A stretch of DNA of 64,000 nucleotides from Ruminococcus sp. (GCA_017542475.1 JAFXXD010000021.1:1-64000), one strand, 5' to 3'. Counted from the first letter of the stretch, positions 25,975-35,384 are shown. Translations and numbers: made by a program. Notes: generated from the sequence alone by a model not told the origin.

Positions 25975-26373
25975 TCAGTAATCTATCCACCATTCGGGAG
26001 TTATCTCCCCGAGCGTGATGACCGTGCCCTTGCTGTAGTCGAGCATTATCTCGATGTCCTTGTAGCTCTTGGGCATAAGCTGCACCATTAGCTCGCGGCA
26101 GGCTCCGCACGGAGCTCCCTTCCCCTCAACGGGCGGTATGCAGAGCACTCTCGCTATCTCGTTCTCGCCGTTGGTTATCATATTGAAAATGGCGTTGCGC
26201 TCGGCACAGATACCGAGTGTCGAACAGGTGTCGATACATACGCCCGTGTATATCCTGCCCGACTTGCTCAGCACAGCCGCCGAAACATCGCCAGCCGAAA
26301 CGAACTCGGATATCTGCCGCGAAGCCATAACAGCCTTCGCCGCCGCGTACATCTCTTCCCATATCTTATCCAT
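25975..26373 (-). CDS. Cytidine/blasticidin-type deaminase
   Basis: 132 residues with the zinc-dependent deaminase signatures: CAERNA (zinc Cys and catalytic Glu) and PCGACRE (two zinc Cys). Homotetrameric cytidine deaminases have this size, but the third position (CAERNAIFNMITNGE) also fits blasticidin-S-type deaminases. The gene sits between hisF (2-nt gap) and hisI although it has no histidine role, so it is probably a pyrimidine-salvage gene carried in the operon. Confidence 0.85.
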   Translation of the reverse strand: MDKIWEEMYAAAKAVMASRQISEFVSAGDVSAAVLSKSGRIYTGVCIDTCSTLGICAERNAIFNMITNGENEIARVLCIPPVEGKGAPCGACRELMVQLMPKSYKDIEIMLDYSKGTVITLGEITPEWWIDY

Positions 26374-26375
26374 AA

Positions 26376-27131
26376 TTACCTCACTATTACGCCTTTTCCT
26401 CGGCAGTAGTCCTTGACCTCGCCGACAGTGAGCTCCTTGAAGTGGAAGAGCGACGCCGCAAGAGCCGCGGTAGCTCCCGTCTTCTCGAAGACCTCGTAGA
26501 AATCGTTTATCTTGCCTGCTCCGCCGCTTGCGATGACGGGTATGGAGCAGTTGTCGCAGACAGCTTTCAGCATAGGGATATCAAAGCCCTCCTTAGTGCC
26601 GTCAGCGTCAATGGAGTTGAGACATATCTCCCCCGCTCCGAGCTTTTCTATCGTGTGTACCCAGTCGATGAGGTCGATGCCCATATCGACTCTGCCGCCG
26701 TTTATGTAGACCGTCCACTTGTTGTCGTCTATCTTCTTGGCGTCGATACCAACGCAGATACACTGGCTTCCGAAGATATCTGCTCCGTCCTTGACGAGCT
26801 GAGGGTTCTTCACAGCCTGAGAATTCACGGAGACCTTGTCGGCTCCCGCACGCAGAGCCTCGCGGATATCGTCAACGGTCTTGATACCGCCGCCTACTGT
26901 CAGCGGGACAAAGACTTTTTTCGCGGTCTCGCGGACAACGTCGAGGAAGACTCCCCTGCCCTCGTAGGAAGCTGTTATATCGTAGAAAACTATCTCGTCA
27001 GCTCCCTGCTTGTTGTACTCCTCGGCGCACTCAACGGGGTCGCCCACATCGCGGACACCCTCAAAATTTACGCCCTTTACCACCTTACCGTTGCGCACGT
27101 CAAGGCACGGAATTATTCTCTTTGCAAGCAT
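26376..27131 (-). CDS. hisF: Imidazole glycerol phosphate synthase, cyclase subunit
   Basis: TIM-barrel partner of HisH: with ammonia from HisH it converts PRFAR into imidazole glycerol phosphate and AICAR. 251 residues, starting [23 protein letters not shown]; barrel phosphate sites TVGGGI and VIASGGAGK and the catalytic Asp in IDAKK... and [10 protein letters not shown] are present. The ATG overlaps the preceding GNAT gene's stop (TAATG). Confidence 0.97.
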   Translation of the reverse strand: MLAKRIIPCLDVRNGKVVKGVNFEGVRDVGDPVECAEEYNKQGADEIVFYDITASYEGRGVFLDVVRETAKKVFVPLTVGGGIKTVDDIREALRAGADKVSVNSQAVKNPQLVKDGADIFGSQCICVGIDAKKIDDNKWTVYINGGRVDMGIDLIDWVHTIEKLGAGEICLNSIDADGTKEGFDIPMLKAVCDNCSIPVIASGGAGKINDFYEVFEKTGATAALAASLFHFKELTVGEVKDYCRGKGVIVR

Positions 27132-27637
27132 TATTTACCACCTTTCTCAATTACCATATGACACCTGTCCCACGATTCGTCCTCGTAGGAAAAGACGTTT
27201 TTATCTGCACCTGTCTCAGTGAATCCAACACTGCCGTAGCATTGCTTTGCTCTGTCATTCACGGATAATACGCAAAGTCTTACCCTTTCAGCTCCTGTAA
27301 ACTCAAAGGCGTAGCTAACCGCAAGCTTCAGCATCTCTTTCCCGTACCCTTTACCGCGATGTGAAGGGTCTATCATCACGAATTTGAGCATACCCTCGTT
27401 TGTCACGGTATTGACTGAATAGCAGAAGAATCCGACAGGAGTGCCATCCTGTGCTGTCGCTACGAAAGGAGCATCTCCGCATCTGACAGCGATATCGTCA
27501 AGCAGTCTCTGAAAGTCCTCGCTCTCTATCGGAAACTTTGTCCTTCCCGCGCACCACATTGCGTGTTCGCGCGGCTGAGTTATCCAGCTGCTGATGATTT
27601 CAAAGTCAATGCTTGGGATATAGGGTCTCAGTCTCAT
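27131..27637 (-). CDS. GNAT-family N-acetyltransferase
   Basis: 168 residues with the acetyl-CoA loop [13 protein letters not shown] and the C-terminal [15 protein letters not shown] pattern of the RimJ-like branch. The substrate cannot be told. It lies between hisA (4 nt) and hisF (1-nt overlap) and is translated with them; by eye its base composition is more AT-rich than the his genes, consistent with late insertion (inference). Confidence 0.88.
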   Translation of the reverse strand: MRLRPYIPSIDFEIISSWITQPREHAMWCAGRTKFPIESEDFQRLLDDIAVRCGDAPFVATAQDGTPVGFFCYSVNTVTNEGMLKFVMIDPSHRGKGYGKEMLKLAVSYAFEFTGAERVRLCVLSVNDRAKQCYGSVGFTETGADKNVFSYEDESWDRCHMVIEKGGK

Positions 27638-27641
27638 ATTA

Positions 27642-28367
27642 TTACTTAGCGTAGCTTATAGCTTCACGCAGGTCGAGCGTGCCCTTGTAAAGTGACTTGC
27701 CGCAGATAGTACCGTAAAGTCCCATTTCCTTGCAGACTATGATGTCGTCCATTGTGTGGACTCCGCCGCTTGCGACGATGTTGGCTCTGTCCTCGGTAGC
27801 GTCGGCGAGCTTTTTGAGCTGTTCACGGTTCACGCCCGAGAGTGTGCCGTCCTTCGATATATCAGTGAAAATGAAGTATCTGACGCCTGCGTCTTCTATC
27901 ATCTTGTTGGCAAGGTCGATATAGTGCACATCGGAGCTTTCAAGCCAGCCCTCGGTCGCGACCATTTCATTCATCGCGTCAATCCCAACAACTATCTTTT
28001 CGCTTCCGAACTTCCCGACCGCATCGCATACGAGCTTCGGATTTTTCAGCGCTACAGAACCGAGAATAACTCGCGTGATACCCATTTCGAGGTACTCGCG
28101 GATAGTCTCAAGATTCCTTATGCCGCCGCCGAGCTCGACCTTGAGGTCTGTCTTCTCGGCTACGTCGGTATAAATCTTCGTATTGACGGGTCTGCCCTCT
28201 TTCGCGCCGTCGAGGTCTACCATATGTATCCATTCAGCACCTGCCGCCTCGAAGCTCCTTGCAGTTTCGAGGTAGTCAGAGGCAACCTTCTCAACGGTCG
28301 AAAAATCGCCCTTGAAAAGGCGGACACAGTTGCCGTCCTTTATGTCGATAGCAGGAAAAATAATCAT
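27642..28367 (-). CDS. hisA: ProFAR isomerase (HisA)
   Basis: Fourth step of histidine synthesis, an Amadori rearrangement of ProFAR to PRFAR. 241 residues, TIM barrel with FPAIDIKDGNCVRLFKGDF (catalytic Asp8-type) and FTDISKDGTLSG (second catalytic Asp), phosphate loops LGGGIR and ASGG. ATGA overlap with the flavodoxin-like gene. Confidence 0.97.
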   Translation of the reverse strand: MIIFPAIDIKDGNCVRLFKGDFSTVEKVASDYLETARSFEAAGAEWIHMVDLDGAKEGRPVNTKIYTDVAEKTDLKVELGGGIRNLETIREYLEMGITRVILGSVALKNPKLVCDAVGKFGSEKIVVGIDAMNEMVATEGWLESSDVHYIDLANKMIEDAGVRYFIFTDISKDGTLSGVNREQLKKLADATEDRANIVASGGVHTMDDIIVCKEMGLYGTICGKSLYKGTLDLREAISYAK

Positions 28368-28903
28368 ACATTTTCTCCTTTTGAGTTAAGCTCCGCAAAA
28401 AGCGGTTCGAGGTATTTCTTGTCCGTCCAGTCACACTTTTTGTCCTTTGCTTCAAGGAAAGGCTTCTCCCACGCCTTGATAGTTGACGGGTCTTTCTTGT
28501 CGAGCATTTTCACGTACATCTTGCACATTGCCTTGTCAGTGAAGTTCATACCCTCCAAGTCCCACATTCCCTGAAAATAGAAGCACGGAACAGACGAGAG
28601 CTCGCCTTTGAGGTTCTTGTCCCTGACTATCTGAAGAATCTCGTCATCGTAGGGCGCGGCACCGCAGCAGAATACGATTATCTGCTTGTCCTTGAGGGCG
28701 CTGTAGTTCTTTTTCAGAAACGCGATGCCGCCAATAGACGAAGCATAAACGCCTCCGCCGATAATAACTGTATCGTATTTCGCGACCTCCTTTATATCGG
28801 CGTTCTTGGTATCAACTACCTTAAAGCCTGTCTCCTCGGATATCCATTCCGCGTACTTCGCAGAGCCGCCGTACTTGGAACGGCAAAGAATTATTCCACT
28901 CAT
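28364..28903 (-). CDS. Flavodoxin-domain protein
   Basis: 179 residues starting IILCRSKYGGSAKYAEWI, a degenerate flavodoxin phosphate loop, then DTVIIGGGVYASSIGGIAFLKK and IIVFCCGAAPYDD. This is the flavodoxin/protoporphyrinogen-oxidase-like domain found in many Clostridia. A C-terminal extension (KMLDKKDPSTIKAWEKPF...) is common in that group. The electron partner is unknown. Four-base overlap with hisA and 9 nt after the kinase-like gene. Confidence 0.82.
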   Translation of the reverse strand: MSGIILCRSKYGGSAKYAEWISEETGFKVVDTKNADIKEVAKYDTVIIGGGVYASSIGGIAFLKKNYSALKDKQIIVFCCGAAPYDDEILQIVRDKNLKGELSSVPCFYFQGMWDLEGMNFTDKAMCKMYVKMLDKKDPSTIKAWEKPFLEAKDKKCDWTDKKYLEPLFAELNSKGENV

Positions 28904-28912
28904 TATTATACC

Positions 28913-29698
28913 TCATTTAAGCTTAGAAATTATTGCTGTGTATGCAGACTGCCAGTCTGTCTGCGGGTCGACTATTATAATGCTGTCGATATCAAGTCTG
29001 CCGAGTATAGCAAGCTCGCGGCGCTGTCTCTCTTCGAGCGCTGATATGTAGCCGTCAAAGCCGCTAAGACCTTGTGATTTTCCGTATTCGCCGCTGCAGT
29101 GATAGTCGATTACCGCGTTGAGCCAGTCATCGCCGCGTTCGGCGGAAGCTTGCTTCACGCTGTCATATACCTCGGTGTTGCGAAGGTACACAACGAACGG
29201 TGAAAGCGGCTTGATAATATCGCATATCTCGCGGATATATGCCTCGGAGGCAGCCGCGTCAAAGCCAAAGCGCATCATAGTCTCACACATCGGATTCTGC
29301 AAAAGAACGCAGTTGAAGACATAGCTGTCATTGCAGTTCTGCGTGAATTCACGCCATTTGTCGAGCATTACAGGACGCTCGATCTCCCACGGGAGGAAGT
29401 CGTATATCTTGTAATGCAGCAGCTTATCGAACAACGCGCCGCTGAATCCGCCGAGAGGTACGATGTACCCGCCCGATTTTTCGCTTGCGGAGACAAGTAT
29501 CTGCTCCTGCTCGTCAGAGCTGAAAGCAGCGATATCCCTCTGCGTAAGATAGGCGTCGAATTCGTAATCCGCAGGGTGAGCACCGCTGCCCTCGTCAACG
29601 AAAGTCATGCCAAGCTGCTCCGCGATATATCGGGCAGTAGTGCTTTTGCCCGAGCACGGCAGTCCTTCAATAATGATGAGTTTATTTTTTTCGGTCAT
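28913..29698 (-). CDS. P-loop NTPase, kinase-like
   Basis: 261 residues with an N-terminal Walker A (LIIIEGLPCSGKST, K18) and no other recognised domain. The layout (P-loop, then EGSGAHPADYEFD, RPVMLDKWREF, PFVVYLRNTEVYDSV) resembles small-molecule kinases related to thymidylate/adenylate kinases. Substrate unknown. In the his operon between the unknown 29720-30319 gene and the flavodoxin gene. Confidence 0.78.
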   Translation of the reverse strand: MTEKNKLIIIEGLPCSGKSTTARYIAEQLGMTFVDEGSGAHPADYEFDAYLTQRDIAAFSSDEQEQILVSASEKSGGYIVPLGGFSGALFDKLLHYKIYDFLPWEIERPVMLDKWREFTQNCNDSYVFNCVLLQNPMCETMMRFGFDAAASEAYIREICDIIKPLSPFVVYLRNTEVYDSVKQASAERGDDWLNAVIDYHCSGEYGKSQGLSGFDGYISALEERQRRELAILGRLDIDSIIIVDPQTDWQSAYTAIISKLK

Positions 29699-29719
29699 AT
29701 TATATACCTTTGCACTTTC

Positions 29720-30319
29720 TCAAAGGTTGTGTGAAAAGTAGTTCAATATCGGAACACCCTTAGATATCAGGTAATTTCCGATGCCACTTTCGATATCAGC
29801 CCTTCCAAGCTCGTTTGGGATATTCCTCAGAGGAAATATCAGCACCTCTTTATCGTCTGTTTCTAAACCTTTATACCATTCATCGGTCTTGTCGTTAAGC
29901 CTTTCTCTTAACTCGTTCATCAGCTTTTCCGTAGACGATCTTTCCTCATCAAAATAGATATCACAGCTTGTACCCACGACCTCAACTACTCCGTTTCTGG
30001 TGAATTTAAGCCACACTATATCCCTTTTGTTTCTTCCTTCGGAGTTCTTGATATTCTCCCAGATTTTACTGTACTTTATCCGTCGGTCTACGCCTTTCCT
30101 TACTGATACCTCAGGATTCTTTACCTCACCTATTTTGAGCGCAACAAGATATTCGTTTACCAAACTTATGATCTTTTCCCTGTCGGGAAGTTTTCCGCAA
30201 TCATGGAGCTCCTTTGCTTTTTTTGCCTGAACGACTGACATTTCCACGCGAAGCCTGCTTAATTTCTTCCTGCTATTTCCCGAAGGAACTATGTACATCC
30301 TAAAGTCGTCTAACTTCAT
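29720..30319 (-). CDS. Unknown protein coupled to hisH
   Basis: 199 residues, cytosolic, basic and charged (MYIVPSGNSRKKLSRLRVEM, EVSVRKGVDRRIKYSKIWENIKNSEGRNKRDIVWLKF) with a central beta-rich stretch (GVVEVVGTSCDIYF). No signal peptide, membrane segment or known catalytic motif; I do not recognise it. The ATG overlaps the hisH stop by four bases (ATGA). By eye it is clearly more AT-rich than the flanking his genes, suggesting recent acquisition. Confidence 0.72.
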   Translation of the reverse strand: MKLDDFRMYIVPSGNSRKKLSRLRVEMSVVQAKKAKELHDCGKLPDREKIISLVNEYLVALKIGEVKNPEVSVRKGVDRRIKYSKIWENIKNSEGRNKRDIVWLKFTRNGVVEVVGTSCDIYFDEERSSTEKLMNELRERLNDKTDEWYKGLETDDKEVLIFPLRNIPNELGRADIESGIGNYLISKGVPILNYFSHNL

Positions 30320-30921
30320 ATAAGATTTCCAAAGCTGCGGAGTATCTTCAAGCCCGTTTCTCCTGATTTTTCAGGGTGGAACTGCGCTCCGTAGACGTAT
30401 TTCCCGTCATATACGAGAGCGGGAACTCTGCCGCCGTATTCGCTGTAAGCCGCGATATTTTTATCATCGCACTGAGCCTTGTACGAGTGAACGAAGTAGA
30501 CATACTCGTTGTCACCAACATTTGCCAGCAGCGGACAGTCGTTGAGCTTTTCAAGCTTGTTCCAGCCCATGTGCGGGATTATGAGGTCGGGCTCGTCCAT
30601 TTTTATTACCGAGCCGCCGATAAGTCCCAAGCCGTCGCACTCCTCGAACTCGTAGCCCTTCTCAAAAATGAGCTGCATTCCAAGGCAGATACCGAGAAAA
30701 GGCTTCCTTGCGGCTTCCTCCTTGATAGTGTCTACAAGTCCAGACTTGTTCAGCATTTCCATTGCAGCAGGGAATGCGCCGACTCCCGGGAGAATGACAG
30801 CGTCCGCCGATTTTACAGACTCCTTGTCCTTAACGAGTGCGCTTTCAAGCCCGAGGTGGTCGAGCGCGTTCTTCACGCTGAATATGTTGCCTGCGCCGTA
30901 GTCGATTATGGCTATCATCAC
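30316..30921 (-). CDS. hisH: Imidazole glycerol phosphate synthase, glutaminase subunit
   Basis: Class I glutamine amidotransferase that feeds ammonia to HisF. 201 residues with the nucleophile elbow GICLGMQ (Cys) and the His-Glu pair in QFHPEKSG; PGVGAFPAAM forms the oxyanion region. Overlaps hisB by four bases. Confidence 0.97.
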   Translation of the reverse strand: MMIAIIDYGAGNIFSVKNALDHLGLESALVKDKESVKSADAVILPGVGAFPAAMEMLNKSGLVDTIKEEAARKPFLGICLGMQLIFEKGYEFEECDGLGLIGGSVIKMDEPDLIIPHMGWNKLEKLNDCPLLANVGDNEYVYFVHSYKAQCDDKNIAAYSEYGGRVPALVYDGKYVYGAQFHPEKSGETGLKILRSFGNLI

Positions 30922-31511
30922 AGTACCCCTTTCGTGGAGAGCGTCGAGCCGTCGTTGTTCGGCTGTACAGCGACCTTGAGAGCGTGTGCGACCGCCTTGT
31001 AGACAGCCTCACACTTGTGGTGGTCGTTCGTACCGTAGAGCAGGTTGATGTGCAGAGTTATGCCCGAATTGAAGGCAAACGCGCGGAAGAACTCCTCCGT
31101 CATACAGAGGTCGTAGCCCCCGCAGCTCTGATTCGTAAAGTCGCAGTTGAACACGAGAAAGGGTCTGTTCGAGAGGTCAAGGCTTGCCATAGCGAGGCTC
31201 TCGTCCATAGGGATATAAGACGTGCCGTAGCGGACTATGCCCGACTTCGCGCCGAGTGCCTGAGCAAGCGCCTGTCCGAGCGCGATGCCCGTGTCCTCTA
31301 TCGTGTGGTGACAGTCCACCTGCAGGTCGCCCCTGACCTTGACTGTCATACTGATACCGCTGTGTACCGACAGAGCCGTGAGCATATGGTCGAAGAAGCC
31401 TATGCCTGTATCAATTTCAGCCTTGCCCTTGCCGTTTATGTCAACGTTTACGAAGATGTCAGTCTCTTTCGTCTTGCGGACTATCTCGCCGCTTCTTTTA
31501 AGGTCAGCCAT
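30918..31511 (-). CDS. hisB: Imidazoleglycerol-phosphate dehydratase
   Basis: 197 residues, the monofunctional bacterial form without a phosphatase domain. Metal-binding motifs GFFDHMLTALSVH, DCHHTIEDTGIALG, GTNDHHKCEAVYKA are all present. It dehydrates imidazole glycerol phosphate to imidazole acetol phosphate. Overlaps the hisC end by 8 nt. No histidinol-phosphate phosphatase gene is in this operon. Confidence 0.97.
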   Translation of the reverse strand: MADLKRSGEIVRKTKETDIFVNVDINGKGKAEIDTGIGFFDHMLTALSVHSGISMTVKVRGDLQVDCHHTIEDTGIALGQALAQALGAKSGIVRYGTSYIPMDESLAMASLDLSNRPFLVFNCDFTNQSCGGYDLCMTEEFFRAFAFNSGITLHINLLYGTNDHHKCEAVYKAVAHALKVAVQPNNDGSTLSTKGVL

Positions 31512-32565
31512 TCAGTATCTCCTCCAATGCTGAGAATAACGCGTCCATTTCCTCGCGTGTGCCGATCGATATTCGCAGATAATCCCTGATTATCGGCTTG
31601 TTCCACCAGCGCACGAATATACTGCGTTTTTTGAGCTCTGTGAATACGTGCTCCGCTGACTTGCCCTTCGGTGAGGCGAAGATGAAATTGCTCATCGAAT
31701 CGGGGAACGTAAAGCCGAGCTCCGCAAGCCGCTTCTTCGAATATTCGCGCGTGTCGATTATTTTCTGTACGGTCTCGCGGAAGTAGCTCTCGTCGCGGAC
31801 TGCCGCCGCTCCGCATATCTGCGTGACCGTGTTCATCGTGTATGAGTTTATCGAGAACTTTACGTCGTTCATATACTGTATGAGCTTTTTGCTGCCGACA
31901 GCAAAGCCTATCCTCATTCCCGCCATTGAGCGCGATTTCGAGAACGTCTGTATCACGAGCAGATTCTCGTACTTTTCAACAAGCGGCAGACAGCTCTGAC
32001 CGCCGAAGTCGATGTACGCCTCGTCTATCATCACCACGGAATCGGGGTTCGACTTAACTATATCCTCTATCATCTCCACGGATTCAAACACTCCCGTCGG
32101 AGCATTCGGATTCGGGAAGATGATACCGCCGTTCTCGCACTTATAATCCGCGGGGTCAATGGTGAAATCCGCACGTAGCGGCTTTTCAACGTATGGTATG
32201 CGGTAGACGTCCGCCCACACGGGATAGAATGAGTACGTGATATCGGGGAAAAGTATCGGCTTGTCCGAGTTGAAGAATGTGAGGAAAGCCATTGATATTA
32301 CGTCGTCCGAGCCCACTCCCACGAATACCTGCGCGGGGTCAACGCCGTATCTCTCGGCGATAGCGTTAGTGAGCTCCGAGGCGTCAGGCGTCGGGTACAG
32401 CCTCATGCGCGAAACGTCAAAGCTGTCGAGTATCTCCCTAACCTCGGGAGCGGGCGGATATGGGTTCTCGTTGGTATTGAGCTTGATGACGTCCGTATTC
32501 TTCGGCTGCTCGCCGGGAACGTAGGGTACTACCTTGCGGACAGAGCTCTCCCATTTATTGTTCAT
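31504..32565 (-). CDS. hisC: Histidinol-phosphate aminotransferase
   Basis: 353 residues with intact fold-type I motifs: FPNPNAPTG, DEAYIDFGG, TFSKSRSMAGMRIGFA (Schiff-base Lys and following Arg), and the C-terminal LRISIGT arginine. It transaminates imidazole acetol phosphate to histidinol phosphate. Useful contrast to the stripped homologue at 12824-13861. 14 nt after the membrane-protein pair. Confidence 0.96.
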   Translation of the reverse strand: MNNKWESSVRKVVPYVPGEQPKNTDVIKLNTNENPYPPAPEVREILDSFDVSRMRLYPTPDASELTNAIAERYGVDPAQVFVGVGSDDVISMAFLTFFNSDKPILFPDITYSFYPVWADVYRIPYVEKPLRADFTIDPADYKCENGGIIFPNPNAPTGVFESVEMIEDIVKSNPDSVVMIDEAYIDFGGQSCLPLVEKYENLLVIQTFSKSRSMAGMRIGFAVGSKKLIQYMNDVKFSINSYTMNTVTQICGAAAVRDESYFRETVQKIIDTREYSKKRLAELGFTFPDSMSNFIFASPKGKSAEHVFTELKKRSIFVRWWNKPIIRDYLRISIGTREEMDALFSALEEILNG

Positions 32566-32579
32566 AGTTTACACATCCT

Positions 32580-33326
32580 TTATGAGCTGTATTTGCTAAA
32601 CTGTACTTTATTTGTTTTCTTGTCGATTATTAATGCAGAGCTTGACGGATGATTAAAGTAATGTACTGCTGAGAACACATAGACTGTAGCATTCTCCTTG
32701 TCAGCTCCCCAGAAATCCTCGTCAAAATATACTCTCAATGTGGTATCGTCTTTAACTTCCTGTATTGCCTTAGGACTCACGGTTTGGGGGGTAAGACCTG
32801 CTCCTTTGGAAACGTCAAATGTATAGATAACATCCTTTGAGTATTCTTTTATGTATTCGTCAACCACTTTATCATCAGCAATAAAGCTCAGACTTGCGTG
32901 ACCGTCTCCCTGCATTACAGCCTCCTGATAATCAAAATGGTAATCACTTATCCCCTCAGGCAGCTTGTCGGGAAAGTAATCAACGTATGAGCTTCCCGAA
33001 TTTTCAATATACTTCTTCTGGAATCCGTATCTCCATTGCGTTTTCGAGGAAAAGCCTGTAGACCATGCAGACAGGAATGTGCTCCCGATGAAAATCAAGA
33101 ATGCTTCCAAGAATATAAATCCCCAATGGTGCTTTCTTCCAAGGATGAGCATAAAGAAATAGTATACAAAACAACAAAAGAACATCCCGAATCTGATAAG
33201 TCCCACACCTGTTAATATGAAAAGAAGCAGGTAGTTCAGTGTAAATGCCAAGACGGTCAAAGTCACGATGAGCGTTGCCACCACACTCACCCACTGTGAA
33301 GCGGTAGTTGGTTTGTATTTCCTCAT
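32580..33326 (-). CDS. Membrane protein, paralogue pair member B
   Basis: 248 residues from ATG 33326 (GGAGG 11 nt upstream; earlier in-frame starts lack one). About four N-terminal transmembrane helices, then an extracytoplasmic domain of about 150 residues (FPDKLPEGISDYHFDYQEAVMQGDGHASLSF, YTFDVSK, LRVYFDEDFWGADKENATVYVFSAVHYFNHPSSSALIID). It is clearly paralogous to the next gene upstream (same order of motifs: MQGxGH, EDFW, ATVYVxSAxHxxNHPxSSAxII). Family and function unknown. Lies between hisD and hisC. Confidence 0.75.
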   Translation of the reverse strand: MRKYKPTTASQWVSVVATLIVTLTVLAFTLNYLLLFILTGVGLIRFGMFFCCFVYYFFMLILGRKHHWGFIFLEAFLIFIGSTFLSAWSTGFSSKTQWRYGFQKKYIENSGSSYVDYFPDKLPEGISDYHFDYQEAVMQGDGHASLSFIADDKVVDEYIKEYSKDVIYTFDVSKGAGLTPQTVSPKAIQEVKDDTTLRVYFDEDFWGADKENATVYVFSAVHYFNHPSSSALIIDKKTNKVQFSKYSS

Positions 33327-33342
33327 AGAAATGCTCCTCCCT

Positions 33343-34089
33343 TTATCCAAGCTGGGTGAACTGTACCTTTTTGTGGTCGCTGCTGATTATGACTGCACTG
33401 CTGTGCGGGTGATTCCAGTTGTGTGTCGCGGAAAGCACATATACCGTCGCTTCCGTGTCGTTCCAGAAGTCTTCGTCCATCCATACCTTGAGCGACTTAT
33501 CAGTGTCAGACCACGTTTCAGCTTTATCGCTAACCTTATCCACGTTAGTTGAGTGGTGATCCTTGAAATCGCTGATTGGAAGGGTGTATATCGCCCTCGG
33601 AGCATACTCGCTCTCGTACTCTTTTATTGTGTCGTCAGAGGTCTCAAACCGCGCCGAGCAGTGACCTGCGCCCTGCATAATGTGGGGAGCAAAGTCGAAT
33701 TCGTAATTCCTGATATCCTTCGGAAGATGTGCGGGGAAATCAGGTGTTGTTCCCTGACAGGACACTACGATATACGAACGCTGAATGTTGTACTTCCACG
33801 GAGAAGTCGAATGGATATACGGTCCAAACGTCATTAAAAAGAGAATACAGCCCATTAACGGGATGGAAATAAGCCATACTGCAAGTCCTATGGTGAAAAA
33901 GAGCTTCTTTTTCTCTGCAAATACTACCACGGCTATCAAAAGCCATATTAGAGGTATCGCGAGAGCTATACCTGACGTAAGGTTGAAGCCTACAGCTATC
34001 AGATTCCACAGCATAAATAGCAGCGGAATCAATGTAAGAACGCCGAATATCGCGGTAATAATTCGTGAAGATCTACTTAATTCTTTCAT
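33343..34089 (-). CDS. Membrane protein, paralogue pair member A
   Basis: 248 residues, ATG overlapping the hisD stop by four bases (ATGA). Four transmembrane helices (ITAIFGVLTLIPLLFMLWNLI, IALAIPLIWLLIAVVVF, LFFTIGLAVWLISIPLMG...), then an extracytoplasmic domain with FPAHLPKDIRNYEFDFAPHIMQGAGHCSARF, AIYTLPIS, LKVWMDEDFWNDTEATVYVLSATHNWNHPHSSAVIIS. Paralogue of the gene 16 nt downstream. No enzymatic motif recognised. Confidence 0.76.
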   Translation of the reverse strand: MKELSRSSRIITAIFGVLTLIPLLFMLWNLIAVGFNLTSGIALAIPLIWLLIAVVVFAEKKKLFFTIGLAVWLISIPLMGCILFLMTFGPYIHSTSPWKYNIQRSYIVVSCQGTTPDFPAHLPKDIRNYEFDFAPHIMQGAGHCSARFETSDDTIKEYESEYAPRAIYTLPISDFKDHHSTNVDKVSDKAETWSDTDKSLKVWMDEDFWNDTEATVYVLSATHNWNHPHSSAVIISSDHKKVQFTQLG

Positions 34090-35369
34090 TCAAATCTAAC
34101 TTTTATCGCGTTCGCGTGAGCTGTAAGTCCCTCACGCTCGGCGATGAGGACGATGTCGTCCTTTGCGGCGCGGAGAGCGTCCTCGGTGTAGTATGTGTAA
34201 GCCATACGCTTCGTGAAGCTTGCAACTCCGAGCGGCGAGAAGAATCGAGCGGTACCGCTCGTAGGAAGCACGTGGTTCGGACCCGCATAGTAGTCTCCGA
34301 GAGGCTCTGAAGCGTAGTTGCCGAGGAATACCGAGCCCGCATTCTCTATCGCTCCGAGAAGCTCGAACGGATTCTCCATAAGGACTTCGAGGTGCTCGGG
34401 AGCTATCTCATTGGCAAGCTCCACACACTTTTCGCGACTATCAGCGATGATGATAGCGCCGTAGTCTTCGAGCGACTTCTCAATTATGTCCTTGCGCGAG
34501 AGATATTCCTTCTGACGCTCTATCTCGGCGATAGTTGCGTCCGCGAGCTTCTCGCTCGTAGTTACCATTATTGAGGAAGCGATAACATCGTGCTCTGCCT
34601 GCGACATAAGGTCGGCGGCTGCGAACTTCGGGTCGGCGGTGTCGTCTGCGATGACAAGTATCTCGCTCGGCCCCGCAATCATATCAATGTCAACTACGCC
34701 GTAGAGCAGCTTCTTGGCTGTCGCTACGTAGATATTACCTGGTCCGACGATCTTATCGCACTTGGGTATCTCCTCTGTGCCGTATGCGAGAGCAGCGATA
34801 GCCTGTGCTCCGCCCGAGAGGAACACGCGGTCAACTCCGCATATAGCAGCGGCTACGAGTATATCCTTGTTGGGAGTGCCGTCCTTCTTCGGAGGCGTTA
34901 CCATTATGATTTCCTTGACGCCTGCAATTTTAGCGGGGATAGCGTTCATCAGTACGCTCGAAGGGTAAGCCGCTGTGCCGCCCGGAACGTACAGTCCCAC
35001 GCGTGAGAGACCGCGCACCTTCTGTCCCATAATGCAGCCGTCAGCCTTGGCGTTGATGAAGCCCTGCTCGACCTGACGATTGTGGAAGTCGGCTATGTTC
35101 TCCTGCGCGTTGAGAAGAGCGTCCACGAATTCCTGATCCGCCTCGGTGAGAGCGTCATTGATGACCTCGCGGGGAACCTCGTAATACTGCGGGAGGTTAC
35201 CGTCAAATTTGAGTGTGTAGTTCTTGACGGCAGTGTCGCCATTGGCTCTTACGTCCTCTATTATAGCGGAAACAGTCTCGGTCACCTTCTTGTTCGTCTC
35301 ACCCGCACGCTTTGAAAGCTCGGCGAGGAAGAGCCTCTCGTCCGTTCCGTTTGCAAATATCTTCTTCAT
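34086..35369 (-). CDS. hisD: Histidinol dehydrogenase
   Basis: Last two oxidations of histidine synthesis (histidinol to histidine, NAD+, zinc). 427 residues with GGTAAYPSSVLMNAIPAKIAGVKEIIMVTPP, SGGAQAIAALAYGTE, VGPGNIYVATAKKLLYG, IDMIAGPSEILVIAD, AEHDV, APEHLE and GNYASEPLGDYYAGPNHVLPT. 15 nt after hisG. Confidence 0.97.
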   Translation of the reverse strand: MKKIFANGTDERLFLAELSKRAGETNKKVTETVSAIIEDVRANGDTAVKNYTLKFDGNLPQYYEVPREVINDALTEADQEFVDALLNAQENIADFHNRQVEQGFINAKADGCIMGQKVRGLSRVGLYVPGGTAAYPSSVLMNAIPAKIAGVKEIIMVTPPKKDGTPNKDILVAAAICGVDRVFLSGGAQAIAALAYGTEEIPKCDKIVGPGNIYVATAKKLLYGVVDIDMIAGPSEILVIADDTADPKFAAADLMSQAEHDVIASSIMVTTSEKLADATIAEIERQKEYLSRKDIIEKSLEDYGAIIIADSREKCVELANEIAPEHLEVLMENPFELLGAIENAGSVFLGNYASEPLGDYYAGPNHVLPTSGTARFFSPLGVASFTKRMAYTYYTEDALRAAKDDIVLIAEREGLTAHANAIKVRFE

Positions 35370-35384
35370 ATCTATCTCTCCTGT

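Noticed and set aside
27131-30319. Genomic island or mobile element inside the his operon
   Set aside because: No integrase, transposase, direct repeats or terminal inverted repeats are present; tight overlaps argue for ordinary operon members despite AT-rich stretches.
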